Shown here in pieces: positions 17,401 through 24,775 of a stretch of DNA of 64,000 nt. The notes below the pieces were generated by a model. It was not told the DNA's origin and made no database searches. It saw only the letters and a program-made list of their open reading frames with translations. This DNA comes from an uncultured Acetatifactor sp. (GTDB lineage: Bacteria > Bacillota > Clostridia > Lachnospirales > Lachnospiraceae). Position numbers and translations under genes: made by a program. The DNA lies in assembly GCA_910579755.1 (NCBI GenBank), contig CAJTVB010000015.1, forward strand, positions 266 to 64,265, read 5' to 3'. Position 1 is the first letter of the stretch. Each line of letters begins with the position of its first letter.

Positions 17401-18293
17401 TCAGACTCCTCCATATCCTCCAGTCTGCCGTCTCTTTTCAGCTTCCGCATGGCCATCAATGCCAGATCCATCAGACAAACATATTTATCCTTCCTCCCCC
17501 GGAAAATTTCCTCCCGGGTATCCAGATAGCTTTGGTAGGTAGTCTCTATAGGCGAACGATAATAGCCCTCCTCAAATACCACCTCGGTAAGCTCCGTGGA
17601 AAAGGTGGTGTGACGGCAGTGATCGGACCAGTAGGTATCCAGCACCCGGATCTCCGTCATGGAGGGATCTCTCTTCTCATCCTGGCTGAAATATTTCTGG
17701 ATATGCAGAAAATCCTTAAAGGTCATGGCCAGACCCAGGGAATCGTACAGCTTCCGAAGCTGGGACTCAGGCATCCTGCAGAAGCCCTCCAGCACCGCCA
17801 CGTCCGCCGGCTCATCAAATTGGGTAATCAGCGTATCAGGCTTCACCAGATCCGTCTCCCTGGAATCCACAGGATTGATGCAGTAAGCCCTGATCCGGGA
17901 AAACTCATCCTCCGAAATCTGTCCCAGGATCATATAGGTCACTGCCGTCCTGATAACGGGTTCCTCATCCTCCTTCAGAAAGCGGATGCACTGAACGGCG
18001 GAATCGGCTCTCTGGTCAAACTGTCCCGGCAGGTACTCTACGGAAAACAGCCTGGCATCCTCCGGAATCTCGATTTCTTCCCGATACAGCTCATCCACCG
18101 GCGGTTCGGAGAATACGGTCCGACAGGCTGTCTCAAACACATCCTCCGAGATATTCTCCACATCATACCGAATCAGCACCCGCACTCCCTCTGCCCGAAT
18201 CCCAAGATAATTTTTCAGTTCCTCATGAAGTTCCTTGGCCTTGACTGCAAAGGGTTCCTTCTTTTCCACATAAATTCTTCTGACATTTCCCAT
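14496..18293 (-). CDS. purL: Phosphoribosylformylglycinamidine synthase, single-chain
   Basis: Converts FGAR, glutamine and ATP to FGAM, the fourth step of purine synthesis. This is the long form (1265 residues) with an N-terminal PurS-like region, the two AIR-synthase-type halves of the synthetase core, and a C-terminal glutaminase. In the glutaminase the nucleophile is in LALGICNGFQALIKLG, and the H and E of the triad are in GKMAHSERRDR. The start is placed at 18293 because GGAGGT lies 6 nt before it but abuts an ATG two codons upstream. It follows a TetR gene by 32 nt, so co-transcription is possible. The long form is common in Clostridia, unlike the split PurL/Q/S of Bacillus. Confidence 0.97.
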   Translation of the reverse strand: MGNVRRIYVEKKEPFAVKAKELHEELKNYLGIRAEGVRVLIRYDVENISEDVFETACRTVFSEPPVDELYREEIEIPEDARLFSVEYLPGQFDQRADSAVQCIRFLKEDEEPVIRTAVTYMILGQISEDEFSRIRAYCINPVDSRETDLVKPDTLITQFDEPADVAVLEGFCRMPESQLRKLYDSLGLAMTFKDFLHIQKYFSQDEKRDPSMTEIRVLDTYWSDHCRHTTFSTELTEVVFEEGYYRSPIETTYQSYLDTREEIFRGRKDKYVCLMDLALMAMRKLKRDGRLEDMEESDEINACSVVVPVEIDCGDHRETEEWLVFFKNETHNHPTEIEPFGGAATCLGGAIRDPLSGRGYVYQAMRVTGAADPTVPVADTLKGKLPQKKLVRGAAGGYSSYGNQIGLATGFVKEIYHPDYVAKRMEIGAVMGAAPRKNVIRETSDPGDVIILLGGRTGRDGCGGATGSSKVHTEQSIETCGAEVQKGNAPTERKIQRLFRREEVSRMIKKCNDFGAGGVSVAIGELADGLTVDLDKVPKKYAGLDGTELAISESQERMAVVVDPKDVDQFLAYAAQENLEAVAVARVTEEPRLVLNWRGKRIVDLKRAFLDTNGAHQEAKVRVEIPRREDNYFEKWAVPAVGEKLEAGNVKDAWLALLNDLNVCSQKGLVEMFDSSIGAASVLMPYGGKYQITETQTMVAKLPVLKGNTDMVTMMSFGFDPYLSSWSPYHGAVYAVVESMAKIVASGGDFSRIRFTFQEYFRRMSEDPGRWSQPFAALLGAYDAQIGFGLPSIGGKDSMSGTFNDIDVPPTLVSFAVDTADQKEIVTPELKQAGNKLVRFRIEKDEFDIPVYKDVAGLYEYILKLIRKGGIVSAYALDARGAAAAISKMAFGNRLGVTVDDNVTKNDLFENALGDILAEMPGEALEGLENSGFGYKVMGTVTREPVFVWGDVEISLEEAVEAWTSRLEKVFPVRSGKDVTPLEDVLYQEKKVYVCKNKVARPRVFIPVFPGTNCEYDSTRAFERAGAQVETRVFRNLSAEDIRQSVDEFEKAISQAQIIMFPGGFSAGDEPDGSAKFFATAFRNEKLKEAVTRLLQERDGLALGICNGFQALIKLGLVPWGEIRGQQEDSPTLTFNTINRHISKMVYTKVVSNKSPWLQGAELGAVYCNPASHGEGRFVAPGEWLERLFANGQAATRYCDQDGNISMDEEYNINGSYGAIEGITSPDGRCFGKMAHSERRDRAVAKNIYGEQDIRIFESGVAYFR

Positions 18294-18325
18294 GTCCATA
18301 CCTCCGTTTTACTTCCTTTCTGTCT

Positions 18326-18946
18326 TTATCTTCCGCCGTCCCATGCCGGTTCCTCAAAGTCGCCGTCCTGCACCCCCAGAGACCTTAAAATGAACAGAAT
18401 CTCTCTGTCTGCCGCCTCGGCGGTAATGCCGATAGTCTGGGCAGAGATTTTCAATCCCTCCAATACAAACATGATGTTACGGGCTGTTCCCTTACAATCG
18501 TCGCAGATAAATTCTCCCGTATCCGTTCCTGCCTGAATCAGCCTTTCAATGATCTTTACAGCCGAGTCAAACTGCTTCTTCAGCATATTGTCCTTCTTAG
18601 CCGGCTGATTTTCAAAGTAAAACTCATATACCGCCTGGGTAAGGGTATTATTTTTTCGCAGCAGCTCCTTTTTCTGTTCCATCAAAAACAAAAGCAATAT
18701 GTCCGCCGCCGTGGCATCCTCCTTGATGCTGAGAGAGAATACGTCGTCTGCTTCCTCCCTCTCCAGCTTCATCACCTCCAGAAAGATCTGACTGGTACTG
18801 TCAAAATACAGATAAAGACCGCCGCGGCTGATACCGCAGGCCTCCACGATATCCTTCATGGTAACCTTTTTAAAGCCTTTTTCCATAAAGACCTTCCGGG
18901 CAGTCTCCAATATAAGCTTTTTCTTCTGTACCGATTTTTCTCCCAT
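18326..18946 (-). CDS. TetR/AcrR-family transcriptional regulator
   Basis: A 206-residue regulator with the typical TetR N-terminal helix-turn-helix (KKVTMKDIVEACGISRGGLYLYF, split here as KKVTMKDIVEACGIS and RGGLYLYF) and a divergent ligand-binding C-terminus with two cysteines (ICDDC). The ligand cannot be predicted. AGGGGAAG precedes the ATG. It lies 12 nt after the small conserved protein gene upstream and 32 nt before purL, so it may sit in a three-gene transcript. Confidence 0.92.
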   Translation of the reverse strand: MGEKSVQKKKLILETARKVFMEKGFKKVTMKDIVEACGISRGGLYLYFDSTSQIFLEVMKLEREEADDVFSLSIKEDATAADILLLFLMEQKKELLRKNNTLTQAVYEFYFENQPAKKDNMLKKQFDSAVKIIERLIQAGTDTGEFICDDCKGTARNIMFVLEGLKISAQTIGITAEAADREILFILRSLGVQDGDFEEPAWDGGR

Positions 18947-18958
18947 ACCGCTTCCCCT

Positions 18959-19423
18959 CTATCGCGCGTCAAAGGTTCTGTCCCAATGCTCGATGATCTT
19001 CTGCATCCGGCCAAGCACCATACAGAAAATATTCTCCTGCACTCCCTGGCTCCACAGCATGCCCTTGGTAAAACCGCCCAGCACATACTTGGACAGAATC
19101 CCTCTGAGCAGCTCCCAGTCCTTCAGCTCCGCTTTCCCGATGATTTTTCTCTCATCCTCATGGGTTTTAATGCGGTTGCGGGTATATACATAACTGTAAT
19201 TGCGGTCCATAAGAGAAGACTGGGAAGCTTCCTTTACAAAGCTGATCAATGTGGAATCATACACGGGAAATTTCATGGAATGCTCCGTGGATTCCGGACC
19301 TTCATAATATGTATTACCCGGCTTTCCACGGTTTGCCTCCAGCCAGGGAAGATACCGCAGAAGCGGAACCACTGCCTGTTTGTATTCCTGCACCAGCTGC
19401 TGTCTTTCCATATTCTGCTCCAT
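18959..19423 (-). CDS. Conserved hypothetical protein (DUF6508-like)
   Basis: A 154-residue soluble protein. The stretches VYDSTLISFVKEA, DRNYSYVYTRNRI and GILSKYVLGGFTKG resemble proteins labelled DUF6508 in Clostridia; this match is from memory and not verified. No signal peptide or membrane segment is seen. It is the first gene of a probable transcript with the TetR regulator 12 nt downstream, so the pair may work together. The 245-nt gap upstream holds the divergent promoter for the 19.7-kb gene and otherwise A+T-rich DNA. Confidence 0.7.
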   Translation of the reverse strand: MEQNMERQQLVQEYKQAVVPLLRYLPWLEANRGKPGNTYYEGPESTEHSMKFPVYDSTLISFVKEASQSSLMDRNYSYVYTRNRIKTHEDERKIIGKAELKDWELLRGILSKYVLGGFTKGMLWSQGVQENIFCMVLGRMQKIIEHWDRTFDAR

Positions 19424-19505
19424 AACCGCCCCTCGCTTTCTCTATAAAAATGACACATATGTATTTTTTATTTTATCATATTTTTACAAAATGTACAGCA
19501 TAAAA

Positions 19506-19534
19506 TTGACTGAAAGAACTGTTCCGTGTATACT
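19506..19534 (+). promoter_or_regulatory. Promoter of the cNMP-binding-like protein gene
   Basis: TTGACT (19506-19511), a 17-nt spacer, and TATACT (19529-19534). The leader would be about 128 nt. A short hairpin (GCTGCC 19633-19638 with GGCAGC 19647-19652) sits just before the ribosome site and could affect translation. Confidence 0.75.
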
Positions 19535-19668
19535 ATAAATACTGTCCGCTCCATTCACGGCTCTTTATGCAGGGGCATTTCACCGGCTCCCGGGAATTGA
19601 GCGTACCATAAATACACGCAAAAAAATAATCCGCTGCCGTTTTTCAGGCAGCAGAATGAGAAGGTAAC

Positions 19669-21951
19669 ATGGCAGGAAATACACTGGAAACTGGCAGACA
19701 AATATTCGGTGTCGGCGAACCTCTGACTTCCATCCATCTGATTACAAAGGGAAGCGTTCTGGCGGAATATCCCGGCGGTTCCTACCATCTGGGAAAGGGC
19801 GACGTCATCGGGATCAGCGAAATCTGCTCCGAAGTTCATATTCTCAGTTATACCGCATCGGAGGATACCACAATCTTTACATATTCTCTGAACAGTCTGG
19901 AGATGCTGGGCGCCCTGATCCGGGAGCACCCTGATGTGTCCCGGCTTTTTTTGCTGTCCCTTTTTCGTCAGATCACTCTTTTGCTGGAGCAGATCTCCAT
20001 ATCAGAAATGAACTGTGCCGTAATGCGGCAGAACATGATGGAGGACTATACCAGATATAACTCTCTCTGCAGCAGATACCGCATGGAGCCCCAGGTCTTT
20101 GAAGATCTGGAGTCCACGGATCCACGCCTGATCGGCGAGACTGCCGATCTGTGGCTGGGCAGCTATTATCAGGGACTCCAGCACGTTTATGCCTCCCAGG
20201 AGGCCCGGGCGCTTTTGACGGATCCTGGCGTATCTATGGGAATGCTCCGTAAGGGCAGCCTGGATTTTATCAAAACAGTAAATGTTCTGGAGGAGCATTA
20301 TAATCTCCGCACCCAGATCGCACAATATTATTTTAACAGCACAAACAACGGCCTTTTTGATTTGTACGCCGCCCTGTATGCCCAGCTGGGAGCCAGCGTG
20401 GAGGACTCACGCACTCTCTATGCCGGCCTGGAAAGAATGATCCGTCAGTATGAAGAGGCTCCCTCCATGTACGATAAGCAGGCCGCCTCACGTATCCATA
20501 TCTTCCGGCAGCAGTCCTCACGGCCCGTGGTGACCCAGAAGGAAGAGGACCGCAGGGAAGCCATGAATGCCGCTATCCTGGCGGAGCTGTCCGGCAGCCT
20601 GGACACCATTCTGGAATTCTCCGGCCTGGGACCGGAAAAAGCCAGTCTTTTCCGGGATCTCATAGACGCATACAAGGCTCTGGAGGACAGGAATTCCATG
20701 GAGGCCCCCTGCGCTCGTCTGCGCAGACAGCTGACCGAGGAATTTTATCTGCTTTACTCCGCCCTTTTTAAACGTTCACTGACTGCTTCCGCCCTCCCTG
20801 CCCCGGTAAGGCTGTTTCTGTATTTCGGATATGTGGACGAAGGGCTGGCAGGCACCGAAAACAGCATTACGCTCTATCAGCTGGCCAGTCATATCAGGGA
20901 CACAGGTAATTTTCGGGTATATACCTTTTACCACTGGCTTCTGGCCATTTATAACGGCAAAAAAATACCCGGCAGAAACGAGTTTGACGAAGATTTCCTG
21001 GATTATCTGCATAAAGAAAAATCCAAAGGACGCATTACCGCATCCCAGATGTCCTCTCTGGAGGCCGATCCCATGGGCAAGGTGGATTTCGAACTGAAGA
21101 ATGTATTTCCCCAGGTAAATAAAATCACCTTCGGGCGCATCACCACCTTCTGTCCTGTTTTTACGGCAGATAATGTCATGAAGGAACTGGACTCCGCCTA
21201 TGTGACGGTCACTCAGATCAGCAAGGCCCTGGAAACCATTAAGTCCATCGATTACTCCGCCTTTTATCGGGAAAGCATGGACTATGACCATATTAATGTC
21301 ATGGGAAAAGAGCTCATTCACCTGGAATACCTTCCGGATGTGATCCTGATGCCCAATGTGGGAATCAGGGGCTCCATGTGGCAGGAAATCGAGGGAAAGC
21401 GGCGCAACAGCCCTGCCCGCATGTTCCTGTCCATTTTTCACATGGAAGGTATCACCACTTCACTGATCCGGCTCACGGGAGAATTTCGCTGGGAAATGTG
21501 CAAACGGATTCAGGGAAGCCGCTGGAACGATTTGTCCGAGCGCTCCCTTACCAGCGAATATACGGACTATATTCAGTTTTACAGGAAAAATCGGGATCTG
21601 AGCCGGGAGGCGAAGGAAAAGCTCCGCACCAGCCTTCAGCGAGCCAAAAACAGCTTCCGGGAAATGTTTGTGAGGGATTATATCGTCTGGATCCTGTTTG
21701 AGGGAAACGGTTCCCCCCGGCTGAACAAGGTTGCGCGGAAGATTTTATTTACCTATTGCCCCTTCTCGTCAGCCGCCGGCGATAAGCTTGCTCAAAACCC
21801 GGCCTACACCGAGCTGCTGGACCGTCAGAAGATACTTGCGGGGCAAAAGCTGCACAGGCTGGATATGCTGACCCGAAAGCTTTCCAACAGCAATATTCCC
21901 ATTCCGGAAACAATTATTGCAGAAAAAAAATTTTTTGAAAGAAAAGTGTAG
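19669..21951 (+). CDS. Large protein with N-terminal cyclic-nucleotide-binding-like domain
   Basis: A 760-residue cytoplasmic protein. Residues ~1-110 resemble a cNMP-binding beta roll of the Crp/Fnr type (TSIHLITKGSVLAEY, LGKGDVIGISEI). However, the phosphate-binding cassette lacks the usual arginine, so classical cAMP binding is doubtful. The remaining ~650 residues look mostly helical, with no DNA-binding helix-turn-helix or enzymatic motif I recognise. The gene is monocistronic, with a good promoter, AGAAGG ribosome site and a strong terminator. Similar long proteins appear to be a Lachnospiraceae-type family; the function is unknown. Confidence 0.75.
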   Translation: MAGNTLETGRQIFGVGEPLTSIHLITKGSVLAEYPGGSYHLGKGDVIGISEICSEVHILSYTASEDTTIFTYSLNSLEMLGALIREHPDVSRLFLLSLFRQITLLLEQISISEMNCAVMRQNMMEDYTRYNSLCSRYRMEPQVFEDLESTDPRLIGETADLWLGSYYQGLQHVYASQEARALLTDPGVSMGMLRKGSLDFIKTVNVLEEHYNLRTQIAQYYFNSTNNGLFDLYAALYAQLGASVEDSRTLYAGLERMIRQYEEAPSMYDKQAASRIHIFRQQSSRPVVTQKEEDRREAMNAAILAELSGSLDTILEFSGLGPEKASLFRDLIDAYKALEDRNSMEAPCARLRRQLTEEFYLLYSALFKRSLTASALPAPVRLFLYFGYVDEGLAGTENSITLYQLASHIRDTGNFRVYTFYHWLLAIYNGKKIPGRNEFDEDFLDYLHKEKSKGRITASQMSSLEADPMGKVDFELKNVFPQVNKITFGRITTFCPVFTADNVMKELDSAYVTVTQISKALETIKSIDYSAFYRESMDYDHINVMGKELIHLEYLPDVILMPNVGIRGSMWQEIEGKRRNSPARMFLSIFHMEGITTSLIRLTGEFRWEMCKRIQGSRWNDLSERSLTSEYTDYIQFYRKNRDLSREAKEKLRTSLQRAKNSFREMFVRDYIVWILFEGNGSPRLNKVARKILFTYCPFSSAAGDKLAQNPAYTELLDRQKILAGQKLHRLDMLTRKLSNSNIPIPETIIAEKKFFERKV

Positions 21952-21998
21952 ACATTTGGAATATTTTGTTATATACTATACATGAATTCCCCTTTGTT

Positions 21999-22043
21999 AC
22001 AAAAGCACTCACCTGTCGAAGTAGTGAGTGCTTTTGTTATTTT
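21999..22043. terminator. Strong, probably bidirectional terminator
   Basis: A perfect 14-bp stem (21999-22012 with 22024-22037) starts with ACAAAAGC and ends in GCTTTTGT, followed by TATTTTGT on the plus strand. It lies 47 nt after the cNMP-like gene and 31 nt beyond the stop of the convergent gene at 22075. Confidence 0.85.
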
Positions 22044-22074
22044 GTCCGAAATCCTGTTAAATCCTGGTTCTTTA

Positions 22075-22476
22075 TCACCTTCCCTGAATATCCTGCCCTG
22101 TTTCCCCTCTGATCTTCTCAATATAAGGCGCCGGATCCTTCTCCATCCCAAGCATGGTCTCAAAGGCCGACAAAAGCAGTCTCTGCCGTCTGTAACGGTT
22201 CATCTCTTCAGGCCGGTCCATATACAGCTTAAAATGATCCACCTGCCATATCAAAACGTCTGTAAGCGTATAGCCCTCTACCTGGTATTTGTCCAGAAAT
22301 TTTCCATAGTCATGAAAATATGCCAGCTCCTGCAAAAGCCCCTGGGATTGTTTCAGCTCCTGCCAAAGGGCTTCGCCGTATCCGGGGCCTTCTCCCGCCT
22401 CTCCGGCCAGTTCCAGCACATACCCCTCCAACGTGTCAAGGGCCTTTTTCAGGCGTTGATCCTTTTCCATTTCCAT
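22075..22476 (-). CDS. Hypothetical protein
   Basis: A 133-residue, mostly helical, acidic protein with no motif I recognise (contains LAYFHDYGKFLDKYQ and IWQVDHFKLYMD). The start at 22476 is chosen because GGGAGAGGAAC lies just upstream. An upstream extension to 22566 is arginine-rich and encoded by repeats. It is downstream of tRNA-Trp and its terminator, in the same direction, with no clear promoter of its own. Confidence 0.6.
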   Translation of the reverse strand: MEMEKDQRLKKALDTLEGYVLELAGEAGEGPGYGEALWQELKQSQGLLQELAYFHDYGKFLDKYQVEGYTLTDVLIWQVDHFKLYMDRPEEMNRYRRQRLLLSAFETMLGMEKDPAPYIEKIRGETGQDIQGR

Positions 22477-22545
22477 CTGTTCCTCTCCCTCCTGAATGAC
22501 TGTTCCTCTTCTTCCTGAATGTCTGTTTCTCTTCCCCTGACTCGG
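22477..22545 (-). repeat. Three short direct repeats in the leader of the 22075 gene
   Basis: On the minus strand the core GAGGAACAG recurs with ~24-nt spacing, twice followed by a variant of NCATTCAGGA, in three imperfect copies. The last copy supplies the ribosome site of the downstream gene, so the repeat multiplies Shine-Dalgarno-like sequences. Function is unknown. Confidence 0.5.
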
Positions 22546-22563
22546 CAGGGAAGCATTCTGCAA

Positions 22564-22609
22564 CATGAAAAAAGACTCTGAGGCATATCACAACCGTTCA
22601 GAGTCTTTT
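22564..22609 (-). terminator. Intrinsic terminator of tRNA-Trp
   Basis: A perfect 12-bp stem (22570-22581 with 22598-22609) begins 3 nt after the tRNA end and runs into a T-rich tail (TTTTTTC) on the minus strand. Confidence 0.88.
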
Positions 22610-22612
22610 CAG

Positions 22613-22683
22613 CAGGGGAAGAGAGGATCGAACTCCCATCAACGGTTTTGGAGACCGCCGCACTACCATTGTACTATTCCCCT
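22613..22683 (-). tRNA. tRNA-Trp (anticodon CCA)
   Basis: The 71-nt cloverleaf has a 7-bp acceptor stem (AGGGGAA with TTCCCCT), G discriminator, D loop with AATGGTA, anticodon loop CTCCAAA (anticodon CCA), and T arm GGGAGTTCGATCCTCTC. The 3' CCA is not encoded and must be added after transcription. It has its own promoter and terminator. Confidence 0.95.
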
Positions 22684-22718
22684 ATTCAGCCGATGGATTC
22701 TTTTCACCGGCGAAAATC

Positions 22719-22748
22719 ATTATACCACACCACCCATGGATCCTGCAA
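22719..22748 (-). promoter_or_regulatory. tRNA-Trp promoter
   Basis: On the minus strand, TTGCAG (22743-22748), an 18-nt spacer, and TATAAT (22719-22724) in an extended -10 context (TGGTATAAT). It is about 36 nt upstream of the mature tRNA 5' end. Confidence 0.7.
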
Positions 22749-22835
22749 GCAAAAAATACGTTTTTATATGAATATTTTTTTCTTTCTGAATCATGCAGGG
22801 CACGCTGCGCCTTCAGCCAAACTGTTTTTCCGCTT

Positions 22836-24212
22836 TTACAACAATTTGTCAATTGCGTCCTGTACTGTCCTTACACCCAGAAGCTTTATTTTACCGTTTT
22901 TTCCACAGTCCTGTGCGCACACCCATGGAAGAACACAAACTTCAAAGCCCAGCTTCTCCGCCTCCGCCACCCGTTGTCTGGCCATGCTCACCGCCCGGAC
23001 CTCTCCGCTGAGGCCCACCTCGCCGAAAGCGATCAGCCGGGGATTCAATGCCGCATTGCGGAAGCTGGACAGAATCGCCAGAACGATCCCCAGATCTATG
23101 GCCGGCTCGAGAATCTTCATTCCGCCTGTAATGTTCACATAGGCGTCACAGGACGCCATCTGAATTCCGGATCTTTTTTCCAGCACCGCCATCAAGAGGT
23201 TTACCCGATTGAGATCCGTCCCCGTGGCCTGTCTGCGGGGAATTCCAAAGCTGCTGTGGCAGATCAGGGCCTGAATTTCCACCAAAAGCGGCCTGGTTCC
23301 CTCCATGGTACATGCCACCACGGAACCGCTGGCATTCTCCGGCCTTCCGCTGAGCATATACTCTGAGGCATTCATAACCTCTTCCAGCCCCTGCTCCCGC
23401 ATTTCAAAAACTCCGATCTCATTGGTAGAACCGAAACGGTTTTTCACTCCCCTCAATATACGATAGGAGGCATGCCGGTCACCCTCGAAATAAAGCACCG
23501 TGTCCACCATATGCTCCAAAACCCGGGGACCGGCCACCGTCCCTTCCTTGGTCACATGTCCCACGATCAGCACGGACACTCCCAGTCCCTTTGCCAGCTG
23601 CAGCAGGATTCCTGTGGACTCTCTCACCTGGGACACGCTCCCGGGGGCCGCCGAAACATTTTCGTTGTACATGGTCTGGATGGAATCGATCACCACCACC
23701 TCCGGCCTGCGGTCTTGTATGATTCCCGAAATTACATCCAGATTTGTTTCACAGAGCAGAAACATTTTGTCCGAAAAGCTGCCGATCCTGTCCGCACGCA
23801 TTTTAATCTGAACCAGGGATTCCTCCCCCGATATGTAAAGGACGCCATGTCCCCGGCCCGAAAGGTTCCGGCACACCTGCAGAAGCAGTGTGGATTTACC
23901 GATCCCCGGATCCCCGCCTACCAGCGTCAGGGATCCCTGGACGATTCCGCCTCCCAGAACCCGGTCCAGCTCACCCATCCCGGTGGAGAACCGGTTCTCC
24001 TCACTGATAGAAATATCCGAAAGAACACTGGGCACGGCCCCCCGGCCTCCCGCCGTCCGGGAGGATACGGCGCCTCCCCGGGGAGAATTGCTCACCGTCT
24101 CCTCCACAAATGTATTCCATTCCCTGCATCCGGGGCACTGCCCCATCCATTTGGAAGACTCATGCCCGCAATTCTGACAGTAAAAATGAGTCGCCGCCCT
24201 GCCCTTTGCCAT
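22836..24212 (-). CDS. radA: DNA repair protein RadA
   Basis: RecA-related ATPase and helicase that promotes branch migration in recombinational repair. The 458 residues show an N-terminal four-cysteine zinc finger (CQNCGHESS and CPGCREW), Walker A GGDPGIGKST, the RadA-specific motif KNRFGSTNE, and a C-terminal Lon-protease-like domain without protease residues. The ATG is preceded by AGGGGT. It lies 10 nt after the gene at 24223, with clpC further upstream, so clpC, the small gene and radA probably form an operon. Confidence 0.97.
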   Translation of the reverse strand: MAKGRAATHFYCQNCGHESSKWMGQCPGCREWNTFVEETVSNSPRGGAVSSRTAGGRGAVPSVLSDISISEENRFSTGMGELDRVLGGGIVQGSLTLVGGDPGIGKSTLLLQVCRNLSGRGHGVLYISGEESLVQIKMRADRIGSFSDKMFLLCETNLDVISGIIQDRRPEVVVIDSIQTMYNENVSAAPGSVSQVRESTGILLQLAKGLGVSVLIVGHVTKEGTVAGPRVLEHMVDTVLYFEGDRHASYRILRGVKNRFGSTNEIGVFEMREQGLEEVMNASEYMLSGRPENASGSVVACTMEGTRPLLVEIQALICHSSFGIPRRQATGTDLNRVNLLMAVLEKRSGIQMASCDAYVNITGGMKILEPAIDLGIVLAILSSFRNAALNPRLIAFGEVGLSGEVRAVSMARQRVAEAEKLGFEVCVLPWVCAQDCGKNGKIKLLGVRTVQDAIDKLL

Positions 24213-24222
24213 ACAGATACCC

Positions 24223-24636
24223 CTATACCCGTTCGATCCTCACCGGCACCTCTCCGGCGTTTTCCAGCTCCACACTCAAAGAAAGCTTGCCGCCCAGTCC
24301 GGTGGTCATATTCCCCACACTCTTTCCGTCCACAAACACCTCATATTCCGTCTCGTCCGTGAGACCGACAGTGATTTGGGCGTCTTCGTCTCCCTCCACG
24401 ATAAACTCCACACCGTTTTCTCTCTCCGTGAAGTCGATAACACTGGTGCCGGGAACGGATTCATAAAGAAACATTCCGTTTTTCTCCAGCTTGGTAATAG
24501 CACTGCAGGTCTTCACCTTGAGAAGGTCGCCTGCATGGGGATAATCCTCCACCTTCGCCTTTTGAGCCAGCCTGTGATTTCCGAAGCTCACCTTTCCGTC
24601 TGCTTCGCTTCGCAGCAATTCCTCTACCACTGCCAT
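24223..24636 (-). CDS. Conserved hypothetical protein between clpC and radA
   Basis: A 137-residue acidic protein of likely beta-strand content, starting MAVVEELLRSEADG and rich in FGN, YESVPGT and GKLSLSVE segments. Close relatives in Lachnospiraceae are sometimes labelled endosialidase in databases, but I see no catalytic motif to support that and would treat the function as unknown. AGGAGGA precedes the start. Its conserved place between clpC and radA suggests a link to proteostasis or repair, or simple co-transcription. Confidence 0.75.
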   Translation of the reverse strand: MAVVEELLRSEADGKVSFGNHRLAQKAKVEDYPHAGDLLKVKTCSAITKLEKNGMFLYESVPGTSVIDFTERENGVEFIVEGDEDAQITVGLTDETEYEVFVDGKSVGNMTTGLGGKLSLSVELENAGEVPVRIERV

Positions 24637-24775
24637 CTGTGTGTCCTCCTGTTTTTGTACTGTGGGCCCGGATTATTATGGGCCGGAATTACCCGGAGCC
24701 TTCCGGGATTTCACATAAAGTATAATATAAAATCCTTCTTTTTTCTATCTTTTTTTGCAGGTCATGCCGACTCCT

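Noticed and set aside
16446..18536. 696-codon plus-strand ORF antisense to purL
   Set aside because: Shadow of purL and the TetR gene; a similar 436-codon ORF at 14586 was rejected for the same reason.
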